DNA of 64,000 bases, taken from assembly GCA_903994365.1 (NCBI GenBank), contig CAJEXL010000004.1, positions 59,899 to 123,898 on the forward strand. Reading direction: 5' to 3'. Source of the stretch: an uncultured Chlorobiaceae bacterium. GTDB lineage: Bacteria > Bacteroidota > Chlorobiia > Chlorobiales > Chlorobiaceae. The notes under the pieces were generated by a model. The model was not told the origin of the DNA, made no database searches, and saw nothing but the letters and a program-made list of their open reading frames with translations. The number at the start of each line of letters is the position of its first letter. The first letter of the stretch is position 1. Both the position numbers and the translations under genes were made by a program. This document shows, in pieces, positions 52,200 through 61,777 of the stretch.

Positions 52200-53849
52200 A
52201 TGTCGAAATACGCTCCAAAACTATCCGAGCTTAAAAAAGAGTTCGACGAAAAGCCCACTGTTCTGAAAGGGGACTATTCTCCCCAGGAGTGGTGGGAGAG
52301 GCCTGTCGAATTTCGTGACGGGAACTGGTGTTTTTCTGGTAAACCGGAGGTGCTTCAAGACCTTGGTTTTGCTAATCCAAGAAAATGGGCCGCTACCGAC
52401 GACGATTGGCAACTTCCGCCCGGCTGGCAGAAAACAATTAGTGAAGGGTTACAAAGCCGCCTGAAGAAGTACCGTTCACTGAAACTTTTTCTTGATGCCT
52501 GTGTTCGTTGCGGAGCTTGTGCCGATAAATGTCATTTTTTCCTTGGCACCGGTGATCCAAAAAATATGCCGGTTGTTCGTGCAGAGTTGCTTCGGTCGGT
52601 CTATCGCAATGATTTTCCTCTTGTCGAGAAGATTCTGAAAGGTTTTTCCGGCTCACGGAAGCTGACGGAAGCGGTGATCAAGGAGTGGCACATGTATTTT
52701 CACCAGTGTACAGAATGTCGCCGCTGTTCTGTTTTCTGCCCGTTCGGAATTGATACGGCAGAGATAACCATGATGGTCAGGGAGCTTTTGAATCTTATCG
52801 GGGTCAACAATAACTGGATTCTTGCTCCTGTTTCAAACTGTAACCGCACGGGGAACCATCTTGGCATTGAGCCGCACACCTTTGTGCAGAATATAAATTC
52901 CCTGGTTGAGGATATCGAAGATCTTACCGGGGTTGCCGTTGAGCCAACCTTCAACCGCAAGGGTGCGGAGGTGCTTTTCATTACACCTTCCGGCGATGTG
53001 TTCGGTGATCCCGGTGTCTATACGATGATGGGCTACCTGTTACTTTTCCATCACATTGGTCTTGATTATACCATCAGCACCTACGCATCCGAAGGTGGTA
53101 ATTTTGGCATGTTCACCTCGAACGATATGATGAAAAAGCTGAACGCCAAAATGTATCACGAAGCAAAACGGCTTGGAGTGAAATGGCTGCTTGGAGGTGA
53201 GTGCGGGCACATGTGGCGTGTGGTACATCAGTATATGAACACCATGAACGGTCCTGCGGATTTTCTTGAAGTTCCGGTCTCTCCGATTACAGGAACCCGT
53301 TTCAGTAATGCCGCCGCTACAAAAATGGTACATATCGCAGAATTTACTGCTGACTTGATTCATAACAAAAAGTTGAAACTGGACCCGAAACGAAACGATC
53401 ATCTGCGGACAACCTTTCACGACTCCTGCAACGTTGCAAGAGGAATGGGCATGTTCGAGGAGCCCCGCTCTATTCTCCGGAACGTCTGCAACAGTTTTCA
53501 TGAAATGGCGGAGGATACTATCCGGGAGAAGACATTCTGCTGCGGTTCAGGAAGTGGTTTGAATGCGGAGGAGTACATGGAGATTCGCATGAGAGGTGGA
53601 TTCCCGAGAGCCAATGCCGTCAAACAGGTTAAAGATCGCCACAAGGTTAACTCACTGGTGACTATCTGCGCTATCGACCGGGCGAGCCTTCCTCCTCTTA
53701 TGAATTACTGGAATCCGGGAGTTTCGGTTTACGGTCTTCATGAGCTCGTTGGGAATGCGCTTGTCATGCAGGGAGAGAAAAAAAGAACAACAGACTTGAG
53801 GGAGAATGCAATGGCAGGTTTTGAGGATGGAGGTGATGATGAAGAGTAG
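52200..53849 (+). CDS. dsrK: DsrK, HdrD-like iron-sulfur subunit
   Basis: Protein of 549 residues, related to heterodisulfide reductase HdrD, proposed to act on the DsrC disulfide/trisulfide. N-terminal [4Fe-4S] sites: CVRCGACADKCHFFLGTGDP near residue 100 and CTECRRCSVFCPFGID near 178. C-terminal CCG-type cluster region: GGECGHMWRVVHQY, DSCNVARGMGMFE and KTFCCGSGSGLNAEEY. It is encoded between dsrM and dsrJ, overlapping the latter by 14 bases. Confidence 0.95.
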   Translation: MSKYAPKLSELKKEFDEKPTVLKGDYSPQEWWERPVEFRDGNWCFSGKPEVLQDLGFANPRKWAATDDDWQLPPGWQKTISEGLQSRLKKYRSLKLFLDACVRCGACADKCHFFLGTGDPKNMPVVRAELLRSVYRNDFPLVEKILKGFSGSRKLTEAVIKEWHMYFHQCTECRRCSVFCPFGIDTAEITMMVRELLNLIGVNNNWILAPVSNCNRTGNHLGIEPHTFVQNINSLVEDIEDLTGVAVEPTFNRKGAEVLFITPSGDVFGDPGVYTMMGYLLLFHHIGLDYTISTYASEGGNFGMFTSNDMMKKLNAKMYHEAKRLGVKWLLGGECGHMWRVVHQYMNTMNGPADFLEVPVSPITGTRFSNAAATKMVHIAEFTADLIHNKKLKLDPKRNDHLRTTFHDSCNVARGMGMFEEPRSILRNVCNSFHEMAEDTIREKTFCCGSGSGLNAEEYMEIRMRGGFPRANAVKQVKDRHKVNSLVTICAIDRASLPPLMNYWNPGVSVYGLHELVGNALVMQGEKKRTTDLRENAMAGFEDGGDDEE

Positions 53850-54222
53850 AAAATTGCTTTGGATTGTTGCCGGTACAGCCATTATTCTTTTTGCCCTGCT
53901 CAATGTTTTCAGGAAAGGGGAGGCTGAAACTCCTCGAGCAGCAGTAGCCGGGTCTGTGGCGATTGACAGTGCCAAGTGTATCGCATCGGCAGCGTTCATG
54001 CGCGCCAATCACATGCAGGTATTGTATGAGTGGCGGAATTCATCGGTTCGAACCGGGAATCGAGTCCACATCGCTTCAAATGGCAGTAAATTTGAGAAGA
54101 GCCTGAATACATGCTTGGGTTGTCACTCAAACAACAGGCTTTTCTGCTTTAACTGCCATAGTTATGCCAATGTAAAACCAAAGTGCTGGAATTGTCATCT
54201 GTCGCCGATGGAAACACCATGA
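53836..54222 (+). CDS. dsrJ: DsrJ, periplasmic triheme cytochrome c
   Basis: Protein of 128 residues. The N-terminal membrane anchor/signal ([20 protein letters not shown]) is followed by a mature domain with three haem sites CLGCH, CFNCH and CWNCH near the C-terminus, and a further cysteine ([12 protein letters not shown]), which in DsrJ may ligate a haem. GGAGGTG sits immediately before ATG 53836/53839; the preceding in-frame ATGs lie within dsrK. The stop overlaps the dsrO start (ATGA). Confidence 0.94.
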   Translation: MMKSRKLLWIVAGTAIILFALLNVFRKGEAETPRAAVAGSVAIDSAKCIASAAFMRANHMQVLYEWRNSSVRTGNRVHIASNGSKFEKSLNTCLGCHSNNRLFCFNCHSYANVKPKCWNCHLSPMETP

Positions 54223-54998
54223 TGAATGAAGAGAGAAGAGAATTTATCAAGAAAACCGCATTAGGTGTTCTTGTAGGGCTCGGTACTGTATCCGGGATTG
54301 TTCCCGCATTTTCGCTGGAAAAAACGGTTCTTCCTCTCTGGGATGAAAAACCTGTTCCGGGAAAAATACGTTGGGGAATGCTGATTGATACGCGCAAATG
54401 CAAAGAGGGGTGCCAGCAATGCGCAGCCGCCTGCCATCACGCCCACAACGTTCCTGATTTCAGGAACAAGAAAGACGAGATCAAGTGGATATGGCAAAAC
54501 CCATACCAGAAGGTTTTTCCGACAGCCAGTCAGCAATTTGTCAGCAAGGAGATTCAGGATCGCTCCTTTCTGGCCCTTTGCAACCATTGCGTCGATTCGC
54601 CTTGCACAAAAGCCTGTCCGACCGAAGCGACCTTTAAACGTTGGGACGGTATTGTGGCGATGGATTATCATCGCTGTATAGGCTGCCGTTTCTGTATGGC
54701 GGCCTGCCCTTATGGCTCACGGAGCTTTAACTGGCAGGATCCACGCACGGCCATCCACGATCCGGTCACGACCTACCCCACAAGGGAGCAGGGCGTTGTT
54801 GAGAAATGCAATTTCTGTTCCGACCGTCTGGTCAAAGGCCAGCAGCCGGCATGCACAGAGGCTTGTCCTGAACAGGCGCTGACCTTCGGAGATTTGAACG
54901 ACCCCCGCTCCGATATTCGCCAGCTTCTTGAAACCAATGAGACCATGCAGCGGAAGCCCGAGTTGGGAACAAAACCATCAGTTTTTTACATTATTTAA
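54219..54998 (+). CDS. dsrO: DsrO, periplasmic iron-sulfur subunit
   Basis: Ferredoxin-type protein of 259 residues with a Tat leader ([17 protein letters not shown]). Four cysteine clusters: [49 protein letters not shown], and [20 protein letters not shown]. It transfers electrons between DsrJ and DsrP on the periplasmic face. ATG 54219 overlaps the dsrJ stop; ATG 54222 is equally possible. Confidence 0.95.
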   Translation: MMNEERREFIKKTALGVLVGLGTVSGIVPAFSLEKTVLPLWDEKPVPGKIRWGMLIDTRKCKEGCQQCAAACHHAHNVPDFRNKKDEIKWIWQNPYQKVFPTASQQFVSKEIQDRSFLALCNHCVDSPCTKACPTEATFKRWDGIVAMDYHRCIGCRFCMAACPYGSRSFNWQDPRTAIHDPVTTYPTREQGVVEKCNFCSDRLVKGQQPACTEACPEQALTFGDLNDPRSDIRQLLETNETMQRKPELGTKPSVFYII

Positions 54999-55007
54999 CG
55001 ATTTCCC

Positions 55008-56165
55008 ATGATTGAGAAAGCTCTGAAAGGAAACCGCAGTTACTGGATCTGGATAGCCTTCCTTATCTCCGTTATAGGTATCGGTCTCTCTGCCTACAAC
55101 CAGCAGAGATGGTTTGGGCTTACGGTCACAGGAATGGGGCGGGATATAAGCTGGGGCCTCTATATTGCGCAATTCACCTTCCTCGTTGGCGTTGCCGCCT
55201 CCGCAGTTATGGTGGTACTCCCTTACTATTTACATCATCAGAAGGAATTTGCCAAAACAGTGATCATTGGTGAGTTCATGGCGGTTTCGGCCACTCTCAT
55301 GAGTATGCTCTTCATTCTTGCTGATATGGGCAGGCCTGATCGACTCCTGAATATCATGTTATACCCCAGTCCTCACGCAATGGTTTTCTGGGATCTGCTC
55401 GTGCTCTCCGGTTATCTTGCCATGAACATGGTCAGCAGTTGGGCGATGCTCGGTGCGGAGAGAAAGGGAGTACCGCCTAAAGCCTGGGTCAAGCCTCTGA
55501 TCTACCTCTCTATTCCCTGGGCATTCAGTGTTCATACCGTTACCGCTTTTCTCTATGCAGGGATGCCGGGTCGCCACCTCTGGTTGACGGCAGTACTTCC
55601 CCCTCGCTTTCTCGCTTCAGCATTTGCTGCAGGGACGGCGCTGCTTATTCTTGTCTCCTTTATCCTGAAACGAACAACAGGGTTCGACACAGGCAAAGAG
55701 GCAAGAGCGAAACTTGCGGTATTGGCAACCTATGCCGGTGTGGCCAACATCTTCTTTCTTGGCACGGAATTCTTTACCGCTTTTTACAGCAACGTACCAA
55801 CCCATAAAGAGAGTTTGCAATACCTCTTTTTTGGTCTTGAGGGGCATTACCAGTTTGTCCCCTTGATGTGGTTTTCCCTGATTTCAGGTGTGGCTTCCAT
55901 CATCGTTCTTCTTGTTCCCGCATTACGGAAATCAACACCATGGCTTGTTGGCGCATGTTCAGCTCTTGTGCTCTCCATTTGGATTGACAAGGGTGTCGGA
56001 TTGATTCTGGGGGGATTTGTTCCTTCGCCGCTTCAGGAGATTGTTGAGTATACGCCGACTGCAACTGAAATTTACGTTACCCTTGGAATCTGGGCTATCG
56101 GTATTCTCCTGCTTACCGTATTGCTCAAGGTGGTCGTCGCCGTCAAGATGGAAAAGGAACAGTGA
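55008..56165 (+). CDS. dsrP: DsrP, NrfD-type membrane subunit
   Basis: Integral membrane protein of 385 residues with about ten helices, quinone-interacting partner of DsrO. NrfD-like features include [20 protein letters not shown] near residue 37-56, [13 protein letters not shown] and [20 protein letters not shown]. It follows dsrO by nine bases and ends the dsrC-P unit before a strong terminator. Confidence 0.94.
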   Translation: MIEKALKGNRSYWIWIAFLISVIGIGLSAYNQQRWFGLTVTGMGRDISWGLYIAQFTFLVGVAASAVMVVLPYYLHHQKEFAKTVIIGEFMAVSATLMSMLFILADMGRPDRLLNIMLYPSPHAMVFWDLLVLSGYLAMNMVSSWAMLGAERKGVPPKAWVKPLIYLSIPWAFSVHTVTAFLYAGMPGRHLWLTAVLPPRFLASAFAAGTALLILVSFILKRTTGFDTGKEARAKLAVLATYAGVANIFFLGTEFFTAFYSNVPTHKESLQYLFFGLEGHYQFVPLMWFSLISGVASIIVLLVPALRKSTPWLVGACSALVLSIWIDKGVGLILGGFVPSPLQEIVEYTPTATEIYVTLGIWAIGILLLTVLLKVVVAVKMEKEQ

Positions 56166-56212
56166 CCGATCAGTACCTCTTTTCCTGATTTTCTGCGTTA
56201 CCTTGTAGTAAA

Positions 56213-56253
56213 GGGCCCCTTGCTTTCAGCGTATGCAGGGGGCCGGTTTTTTT
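56213..56253 (+). terminator. Strong rho-independent terminator after dsrP
   Basis: GGCCCCTTGC and GCAGGGGGCC form a ten-base stem with one mismatch around an 11-base loop, followed by GG and seven T. It separates dsrCABLUEFHTMKJOP from dsrVW. Confidence 0.85.
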
Positions 56254-56313
56254 AGATGGATTGTCTCTCTGCCTTGAGGTTTCGGGAGATCTTGCCAATA
56301 AAACGGGTCAATC

Positions 56314-56763
56314 ATGAAGAGCTTTTTACCATTGAATATCAGGATAGATAACAAGAAAATTCTCTTTGTGGGCGGTGGTAAAATTGCTCTTCACAAGATT
56401 AAGACAGTTGTGCAGTACACCCGTACGATCACCATTGTCTCGCCTGAGATTCAGGATGAGTTGCATCAGATGGGCTTCGCCGAGATTTGTAAAGAGTATG
56501 AAACATCAGATCTTGAAGGCTTTTTTCTTGTCTATGCCTGCACCAACAACCTTGAGGTGAACCGAAGGATAAAAGATGATGCAGCTTATTATGGAATCTT
56601 GGTCAATGTTGTTGATAACAGGGAGTTGTCAGATTTTATCTCGCCAGCGGTTATCAAGCAGGATGAGATGACCATTGCCGTATCCTCAAATGGTGAAAAT
56701 GTTAAAAAAACAGTTGAGTGGCGAAACAGGCTGAAATCCATCATCGAACGTGGTGATTTTTGA
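56314..56763 (+). CDS. dsrV: DsrV, precorrin-2 dehydrogenase-like protein (sirohaem synthesis)
   Basis: Protein of 149 residues corresponding to the NAD-binding dehydrogenase domain of sirohaem synthase (CysG-B). Motifs: [70 protein letters not shown]. It oxidises precorrin-2 to sirohydrochlorin; the C-terminal dimerisation/chelatase part of the usual 200-residue protein is missing, so a separate ferrochelatase may be needed. It pairs with dsrW downstream. Confidence 0.9.
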   Translation: MKSFLPLNIRIDNKKILFVGGGKIALHKIKTVVQYTRTITIVSPEIQDELHQMGFAEICKEYETSDLEGFFLVYACTNNLEVNRRIKDDAAYYGILVNVVDNRELSDFISPAVIKQDEMTIAVSSNGENVKKTVEWRNRLKSIIERGDF

Positions 56764-56793
56764 GTCACTGGTTACAATAAGAGAAATGAAGTC

Positions 56794-57828
56794 ATGAATA
56801 CGAAAGCAGATACTGCTCTTACCGATTCGAGTGCGCAGAAAATGGGGTATGTCTATATTGTTGGCGCGGGTCCTGGTGATCCGGAACTGCTCACCATAAA
56901 GGCGGCCAGGGTTTTGCATGAGGCAGACATTATCCTTTATGATGATCTGGTCAGTAGTGACCTTGTTGCACAGTTCAGTGCTCGGAAAATTTACACCGGA
57001 AAGCGGAAAGACAGTCACCATTTTGAACAGGATGCCATCAATGAGGAGATTCTTCGTCATGCCCGGGAGGGAAAAATAGTGGTACGGCTCAAAGGAGGAG
57101 ACCCCTTTATTTTTGGACGTGGTGGTGAAGAGATAGAGGTGCTGAGAAAGAACGGTATAGGATACGAGATTATACCAGGCATTACTGCAGCACATGGTGC
57201 CAGCGCCTATACAGAGATACCGCTGACGATGAGAAAAGTCTCCTCCTCAGTTGCTTTTTGTACTGGTCATCCGGTCAGCAAAATCCAGGTTCCTGATACG
57301 GATACTATTGTTTATTATATGGTAGCCTCTACGGTTCGTGAGGTGTTGGAGGCGGTAGCATCAAAGGGGCGCGAAGACGCGACGCCCGTCGCTATTGTGC
57401 AGAACGCGACGAGGTACAACCAGAAAATTATTACCGGTACATTGGGTGAGTTGAGAACAGGAGAGAAGCCGGTTTATTCACCGGCGCTTCTGATTATCGG
57501 AGATAATATTCGGCACTCAATTGATGATACCTGGTACTCCAAAAAGAAAAAAATAGTGATAGCAGGGGAAGATTTCAGCATGGCCAATGCTGCTGACTCT
57601 GTAAAAGTACATTTTACCTGTAAAGGTAAGAGTGGTGATTATACTGCCGTTGAGCGGGATGAGCCTATAGATCTTGAGTATATTAACGAGATCTATTTTT
57701 CCTCACCATCTTGTGTCAGGGATTTCCATACCGCCTATCAGGCGCTGCCTGAAAAAATCAGGGTAAAAACAGCCGATCAGGCAACTCAGGAGGAGTATGA
57801 AATGCTTTTTCCCAACACTTATAAATAA
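56794..57828 (+). CDS. dsrW: DsrW, uroporphyrinogen-III C-methyltransferase with HemD-like tail
   Basis: Protein of 344 residues making precorrin-2 from uroporphyrinogen III with SAM. SUMT motifs: [71 protein letters not shown] and [12 protein letters not shown]. Residues from about 248 on form an extra domain; [20 protein letters not shown], then [17 protein letters not shown], resembles the end of uroporphyrinogen-III synthase (HemD) but is far too short to be a full enzyme. It supplies sirohaem for DsrAB together with dsrV and dsrN. Confidence 0.9.
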   Translation: MNTKADTALTDSSAQKMGYVYIVGAGPGDPELLTIKAARVLHEADIILYDDLVSSDLVAQFSARKIYTGKRKDSHHFEQDAINEEILRHAREGKIVVRLKGGDPFIFGRGGEEIEVLRKNGIGYEIIPGITAAHGASAYTEIPLTMRKVSSSVAFCTGHPVSKIQVPDTDTIVYYMVASTVREVLEAVASKGREDATPVAIVQNATRYNQKIITGTLGELRTGEKPVYSPALLIIGDNIRHSIDDTWYSKKKKIVIAGEDFSMANAADSVKVHFTCKGKSGDYTAVERDEPIDLEYINEIYFSSPSCVRDFHTAYQALPEKIRVKTADQATQEEYEMLFPNTYK

Positions 57829-57918
57829 AGTGTAATATTTTTATCGTGTTGCGCATTGAAATAGTTGTTCAGGTGTTGCTTGATTGCTTTTGTGACCACC
57901 CCGTCAGGCTTCGCCTGC

Positions 57919-57986
57919 CACCCCTCCAGAGGAGGGGAATTTTCACTCGCAACTCCTCTTCTTGATTCCCCTCCTCTGGAGGGGTG
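57919..57986. repeat. 22-bp perfect inverted repeat
   Basis: Arms 57919-57940 and 57965-57986 are exact reverse complements around a 24-base loop; each contains CCCCTCCAGAGGAGGGG or its complement. It lies between the convergent dsrW and bshB1-like genes. It could end transcription in both directions, though no T-run follows, or be a REP-like element. Confidence 0.8.
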
Positions 57987-58133
57987 CCCCGCAGGGGCGG
58001 GGTGGTTATTCACTGGTTCGCGCCCGTTCCAACTCAGCCCAAGGGGTGCCCCGCAGGGGCGGGGTGGTTATACACTGGTTCGCGCCTGTTCCAACTCAGC
58101 CCAAGGGGTGCCCCGCAGGGGCGGGGTGGTTAT
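57981..58133. repeat. Three tandem copies of a 62-bp repeat
   Basis: A 29-base core starting GGGGTGCCCCGCAGGGGCGG begins at 57981, 58043 and 58105, an exact 62-base period. The 33-base segments between cores (containing CACTGGTTCGCGCC and CAACTCAGCCCAA) are almost identical, so the whole unit is duplicated. The core contains a GCCCCGCAGGGGC hairpin and overlaps the end of the 22-bp inverted repeat. No coding potential is claimed. Confidence 0.85.
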
Positions 58134-58188
58134 TGCCATCAGCAGTAAACGAATCGTATTATTACACAGGGGTCACCAGCATCCTTTA

Positions 58189-58923
58189 TCAAAAGACTTT
58201 TGTAAAAGAGCTTATGCCTAACATGCTGGAATGTTTGAACCCTTCGCCGTAAAGTGTGCCGATTTGTTCTCCGAAGTAGCGGGCACGGGCTTCGAGTCCG
58301 GTGAGGAACTCTCTCCGTTTGATCAGTGTATTAGCCTCTTCCTCTCTTCCTTCCTTATAGAACTGTGATCCGAAGGCGAGAACGCCTTTTCTTGAGGCAT
58401 CGAAGGTTTTCGAGATGTCGACGATAATCTCTGGTTCAAGGTGTTTGAACTGGATATAGTAGAGCAGGTGTTTGGGACGGTGGGGCTCTTGTGCTTTGCC
58501 CTTTATGGTGGTGGTGAGTTGTTGCAGACCGGCATAGTAGCAGGCATCCGTTACCAGTCTGGAGGCTTTGATGTGGTCCGGGTGACGTTCGTCGGGTGGG
58601 TTTGCAAACACCACTGTTGGTCTGAACCATCTGATCACCCTGATAATTTCAGCCATGTTCTCTTCGTTATGGAAGAGTTTTGAGTCGCCCAGGTCAAGGG
58701 TGGTTCGGCTTTGATAGCCCATCAGTGATGTTGCTGTTGCGGCCTCTTGTTTTCTTGTTTCAGGGGTGCCATGTGTCCCCATTTCGCCTCTGGTGAGATC
58801 GCATACAGCAACGCTCTCTCCTTCGCTCATAATTTTAAGGAGCGTCGCTCCGCATGAAAGTTCCACATCATCGGGGTGGGCGCCAAATGCAAGCGCATAC
58901 ACTGTTTCTGGTGATTGTTCCAA
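58189..58923 (-). CDS. bshB1: LmbE-family deacetylase, bacillithiol-synthesis BshB1 type
   Basis: Zinc-dependent deacetylase of 244 residues. Metal-binding motifs: AFGAHPDDVELSCGATLLK near residue 12-30 and DERHPDHIKASRLVTDAC near residue 110. LTRGEMGTHGTPETRKQEA is typical of BshB1, which deacetylates N-acetylglucosaminyl-malate on the way to bacillithiol. Chlorobi are reported to use an N-methylated bacillithiol, so the call fits. No bshA or bshC is adjacent. A general LmbE deacetylase remains possible. Confidence 0.85.
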   Translation of the reverse strand: MEQSPETVYALAFGAHPDDVELSCGATLLKIMSEGESVAVCDLTRGEMGTHGTPETRKQEAATATSLMGYQSRTTLDLGDSKLFHNEENMAEIIRVIRWFRPTVVFANPPDERHPDHIKASRLVTDACYYAGLQQLTTTIKGKAQEPHRPKHLLYYIQFKHLEPEIIVDISKTFDASRKGVLAFGSQFYKEGREEEANTLIKRREFLTGLEARARYFGEQIGTLYGEGFKHSSMLGISSFTKVF

Positions 58924-58991
58924 TCGTCCTGTGGTTTATCTGTTATATTCCGTTTTCGTGATCACTCTTTATAACCAGTCTTTTCTGACCA

Positions 58992-59438
58992 ATGCTCAAG
59001 GTAAAGATAGTTCGTCTTGACAAACAAGCAATAGTGCCGGTTTATGCAACAGCATGCGCTGCGGGAATGGATATTTCTGCCTGCATCAAAGAGCCTGTGA
59101 CGCTTGAACCCTTTTCAACAGCTCTCATCCCTTCAGGATTTGCCATTGAACTTCCCGAAGGGTATGAGGCGCAGCTTCGTCCCAGGAGCGGGCTTGCCTT
59201 GCGCTCAATGATCTCTCTGCCAAACTCTCCGGCAACAATAGATGCAGATTATCGCGGGGAAGTTAAAGTTATCCTCATTAATTACGGGAGAGAGCCCTTT
59301 ACCGTCACTCATGGCGACCGTATTGCGCAAATGGTCGTAGCAAGGGTGGAGCAGGTTCATTTTGAAGAGGTTGAGGAGCTTGGGTCAACGGTGCGAGGTG
59401 AAGGCGGTTTTGGTCACACAGGAAGAGGATCTCGATAA
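58992..59438 (+). CDS. dut: Deoxyuridine 5'-triphosphate nucleotidohydrolase
   Basis: Trimeric dUTPase of 148 residues that removes dUTP and supplies dUMP. Family motifs in order: [59 protein letters not shown] and the C-terminal flexible arm [11 protein letters not shown]. Length standard. It is divergent from bshB1 and stands alone. Confidence 0.95.
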   Translation: MLKVKIVRLDKQAIVPVYATACAAGMDISACIKEPVTLEPFSTALIPSGFAIELPEGYEAQLRPRSGLALRSMISLPNSPATIDADYRGEVKVILINYGREPFTVTHGDRIAQMVVARVEQVHFEEVEELGSTVRGEGGFGHTGRGSR

Positions 59439-59521
59439 GCTATGTTTGCCACAGTGAGCGAAGCACCTGTCCTTTCCGGGATGGTTTAACTTCGCTCAGC
59501 ATGACGTGAGATGTTTGCTCT

Positions 59522-60262
59522 TCAAACCCTGTTCTTTTGAAATTGAGCCACAGGAATCTCTTTTGGGGCAGGAGTAATCTCTTTAACCGGCGCAACAACA
59601 TTCTCTTTGGGGGTAAAGATGATCTCTGTGACATCCTTTTTTGGACGACTTCCCGACATTCCCGGCATTCCCGGCATGAAGGAGTTGTTCATGAGTTGAC
59701 CAAGCCCTGCACTGACGTTGTTGAAAAGATTTTGTACCTGGTTTGAGCTGCCAACGGCGTTCAGGTTTTCGATCAGCCCGGTCCACAATTTGCCGAGTTC
59801 CTGAAAAGAGTTCTGTGTGGATGAGGTAACACCATCAATCAGTTGCCCCGAAACAGAGGTGACGCTGTTGAAAATATCCTGTACGGGTTGTGAATTGATG
59901 GTGGATGTGACACCGTCAATCAATTGGCCAGTAGCGGAACTGACTGAATTAATTGCGTCCTGAATTGATTCAGCCGTAATGGTAGAGGCGACACCGGTAA
60001 AAATTTGTTCGGTAACAGAACTTACCGAGTTGAACACTCCCTGTACGGGCTCGGATTTGATGGTAGAGGCGACACCCTCAATAATCTGTCCAGTTGCTGA
60101 GCTTACCGAACTGATAGCCTCCTGCACCGTCACAATTGTTGAGTCAATCAAGGAACCCACGCTTCCGATAAGATGAGCCATGTCACCATTTCCGACACCG
60201 GTTTCCGTATTGCTTGTCGAGGCAGGTGTACCTGCCGACTTGCCGAGTTCTTCTGCAGCCAT
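59522..60262 (-). CDS. Protein of 27-residue repeats, unknown function
   Basis: Protein of 246 residues without signal peptide or recognised domain. After a Ser/Thr/Gly-rich start, four 27-residue units run from about residue 46 to 153, with the pattern VQdaiNSVSSaTGQlIdGVaST; a fainter fifth begins at VQNLFNNVSAGLGQLMNN. Then come a Met/Gly/Pro patch (MPGMPGMSG) and a charged Pro/Lys/Glu tail. No cysteine, tryptophan occurs once. Repeats have an amphipathic, Val/Ser-rich helix character reminiscent of chlorosome envelope proteins of this phylum, but this link is a guess from composition. It is opposite to dut. Confidence 0.6.
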   Translation of the reverse strand: MAAEELGKSAGTPASTSNTETGVGNGDMAHLIGSVGSLIDSTIVTVQEAISSVSSATGQIIEGVASTIKSEPVQGVFNSVSSVTEQIFTGVASTITAESIQDAINSVSSATGQLIDGVTSTINSQPVQDIFNSVTSVSGQLIDGVTSSTQNSFQELGKLWTGLIENLNAVGSSNQVQNLFNNVSAGLGQLMNNSFMPGMPGMSGSRPKKDVTEIIFTPKENVVAPVKEITPAPKEIPVAQFQKNRV

Positions 60263-60380
60263 AACTATAATGTAAATTAATGGAATATTATTGAATGGAA
60301 TCTTCTTGAATATAACAACTTATTTACTAAGTCGTTCACCTCTCGTTGCTATTTTGATGGTGTCGAATCTTTCTCGACCA

Positions 60381-61073
60381 TCAGACAACATGCGCCTTGT
60401 AGTACCGGATAATCTCCGACTGGTTAACTCCAAGCGCATACATGAGATGAATTGTTCCGAAGATGGCCTGGAGAGGAATGATGCCGTTGTTGCGATACTT
60501 CCGTGCTGATGTGGTGACATCGTTGTCGAGAATGTGGAAGGGGGTACGTTGTTCGATTCGACCGATAATATCATAATCCTCCATGATAAGCATCGTTTGG
60601 TTGAATCCCCCTATTTCTTTGAAGAGATCTCTCTTGACAAAGAGTGATTGGTCACCACCCCGACAGATCATCAGGGGGAACTGTGTAAACCATCCAAAGA
60701 GGCTCATGAGCGGGTGGTCGTCGTCGAAGTGCATTCTGAAGCATCCAGCCTCTTTTCCCGAGGAAACGGCATAACGGATATCTTCAAGAAACGTTTTTGG
60801 AGGAAGCGTGTCGGCGTGCAGAAAGTAGAGGATATCTCCTTTTGCATCCTGAGCTCCGCTGTTCATCTGTATGGCGCGTCCTCTTGGACTGTTACAGAGG
60901 GTTACAGGAAAGGTTGAGAGTATATCGGGCGTTTTGTCGGTACTGGCATCACTGACAATAATCTCTACTCTTTGTGAATGTTCGGTCAACGCAAGGAGCT
61001 GTTCTATTGTCAGAGCAATAATGCTCTCTTCGTTACAGGTTGGAATGATGATACTTATAGCTTGTTCGTCCAT
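60381..61073 (-). CDS. Family 2 glycosyltransferase (TIGR04283 type)
   Basis: GT-A glycosyltransferase of 230 residues. N-terminal SIIIPTCNEESIIALTIEQL, VSDASTDKTPDI, and RGRAIQMNSGAQDAKGDILY followed by FLHADTLPP give the nucleotide-sugar site with the DxD-like HAD. MLIMEDYDIIGRIEQRTPFH is the acceptor-side motif. Usually paired with a TIGR04282 gene, as here, where it overlaps by 19 bases the upstream gene's end. The product is unknown; such pairs occur in several sugar or arsenosugar-like pathways. Confidence 0.87.
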   Translation of the reverse strand: MDEQAISIIIPTCNEESIIALTIEQLLALTEHSQRVEIIVSDASTDKTPDILSTFPVTLCNSPRGRAIQMNSGAQDAKGDILYFLHADTLPPKTFLEDIRYAVSSGKEAGCFRMHFDDDHPLMSLFGWFTQFPLMICRGGDQSLFVKRDLFKEIGGFNQTMLIMEDYDIIGRIEQRTPFHILDNDVTTSARKYRNNGIIPLQAIFGTIHLMYALGVNQSEIIRYYKAHVV

Positions 61074-61666
61074 AGTGTACTTTTTTTCAGGTCGTCAAAG
61101 GTGTCGATATCCGACAGCTCTGAAAGCAGTTCATAGGCGGTGTCGAGTTGCTGGAGTATTGCAATGCTCTTCTGAAGCACATCAGGGGTGCTCCACTGCC
61201 GGTCAAGAAAAAGTTCCGGTATTGCCCTGTTCATGCCGATGAGATAAAATCCTCCATCTGTTGCCGGGCCAAGAACAGTCTCAGAGCCATCAAGGGCTGA
61301 AAACGCATCTTCAAGGATTGTCGGCTTCAGTTCATAACAGTCGGTTCCAATGAGCACGACATGGTGATAGCCGCATCCAAATCCGCACTTGATGGCGTGC
61401 AGCATCCGCTCGCCCAGGTCATCGCCCTCCTGCATCCGTGCAGTGAAATTATTGGTTATAAAGAGATCCGAAACGGGGATAAAGCGAGAGTAAAAAACCA
61501 TTCGATCGGCTTCAACCTGTTCTGCGACAAAGGCGGTATGGTGGCGGAGTATTTCATAAATTTCAAGAGCTTTGTCGTCGCCGATGGTGTGCGCCAAGCG
61601 GGTTTTGACATGACCAGCTTCCGGGTTTTTGGTCAAAATGAGGAGCAGCCGGCGCTCTCGGTTCAT
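61055..61666 (-). CDS. DUF2064/TIGR04282 glycosyltransferase-like protein
   Basis: Protein of 203 residues starting MNRERRLLLILTKNPEAGHV, with KTRLAHTIGD matching the nucleotidyl/glycosyltransferase-type start of the family. Later motifs: EGDDLGERMLHAIKCGF, VVLIGTDCYELKPTILEDAF, LGPATDGGFYLIGM. An upstream start at 61705 would add 13 residues. It is translationally coupled to the TIGR04283 gene and probably acts in the same pathway. Confidence 0.87.
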   Translation of the reverse strand: MNRERRLLLILTKNPEAGHVKTRLAHTIGDDKALEIYEILRHHTAFVAEQVEADRMVFYSRFIPVSDLFITNNFTARMQEGDDLGERMLHAIKCGFGCGYHHVVLIGTDCYELKPTILEDAFSALDGSETVLGPATDGGFYLIGMNRAIPELFLDRQWSTPDVLQKSIAILQQLDTAYELLSELSDIDTFDDLKKSTLWTNKL

Positions 61667-61777
61667 ATCAGAGCGCCCTGAGAGCTTGAGCCTGTACCCG
61701 CTCATCCGCAGCAGTGTTGACCGATGGTTCTCCGGCGCTTGAGCTTAGTCGGTTCATTGAATTCACGGATCTGCTGT

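Noticed and set aside
57981..58133. CRISPR-like array (29-base repeat, 33-base spacing)
   Set aside because: The supposed spacers are nearly identical to each other, so this is a simple 62-bp tandem repeat. No cas genes are nearby.
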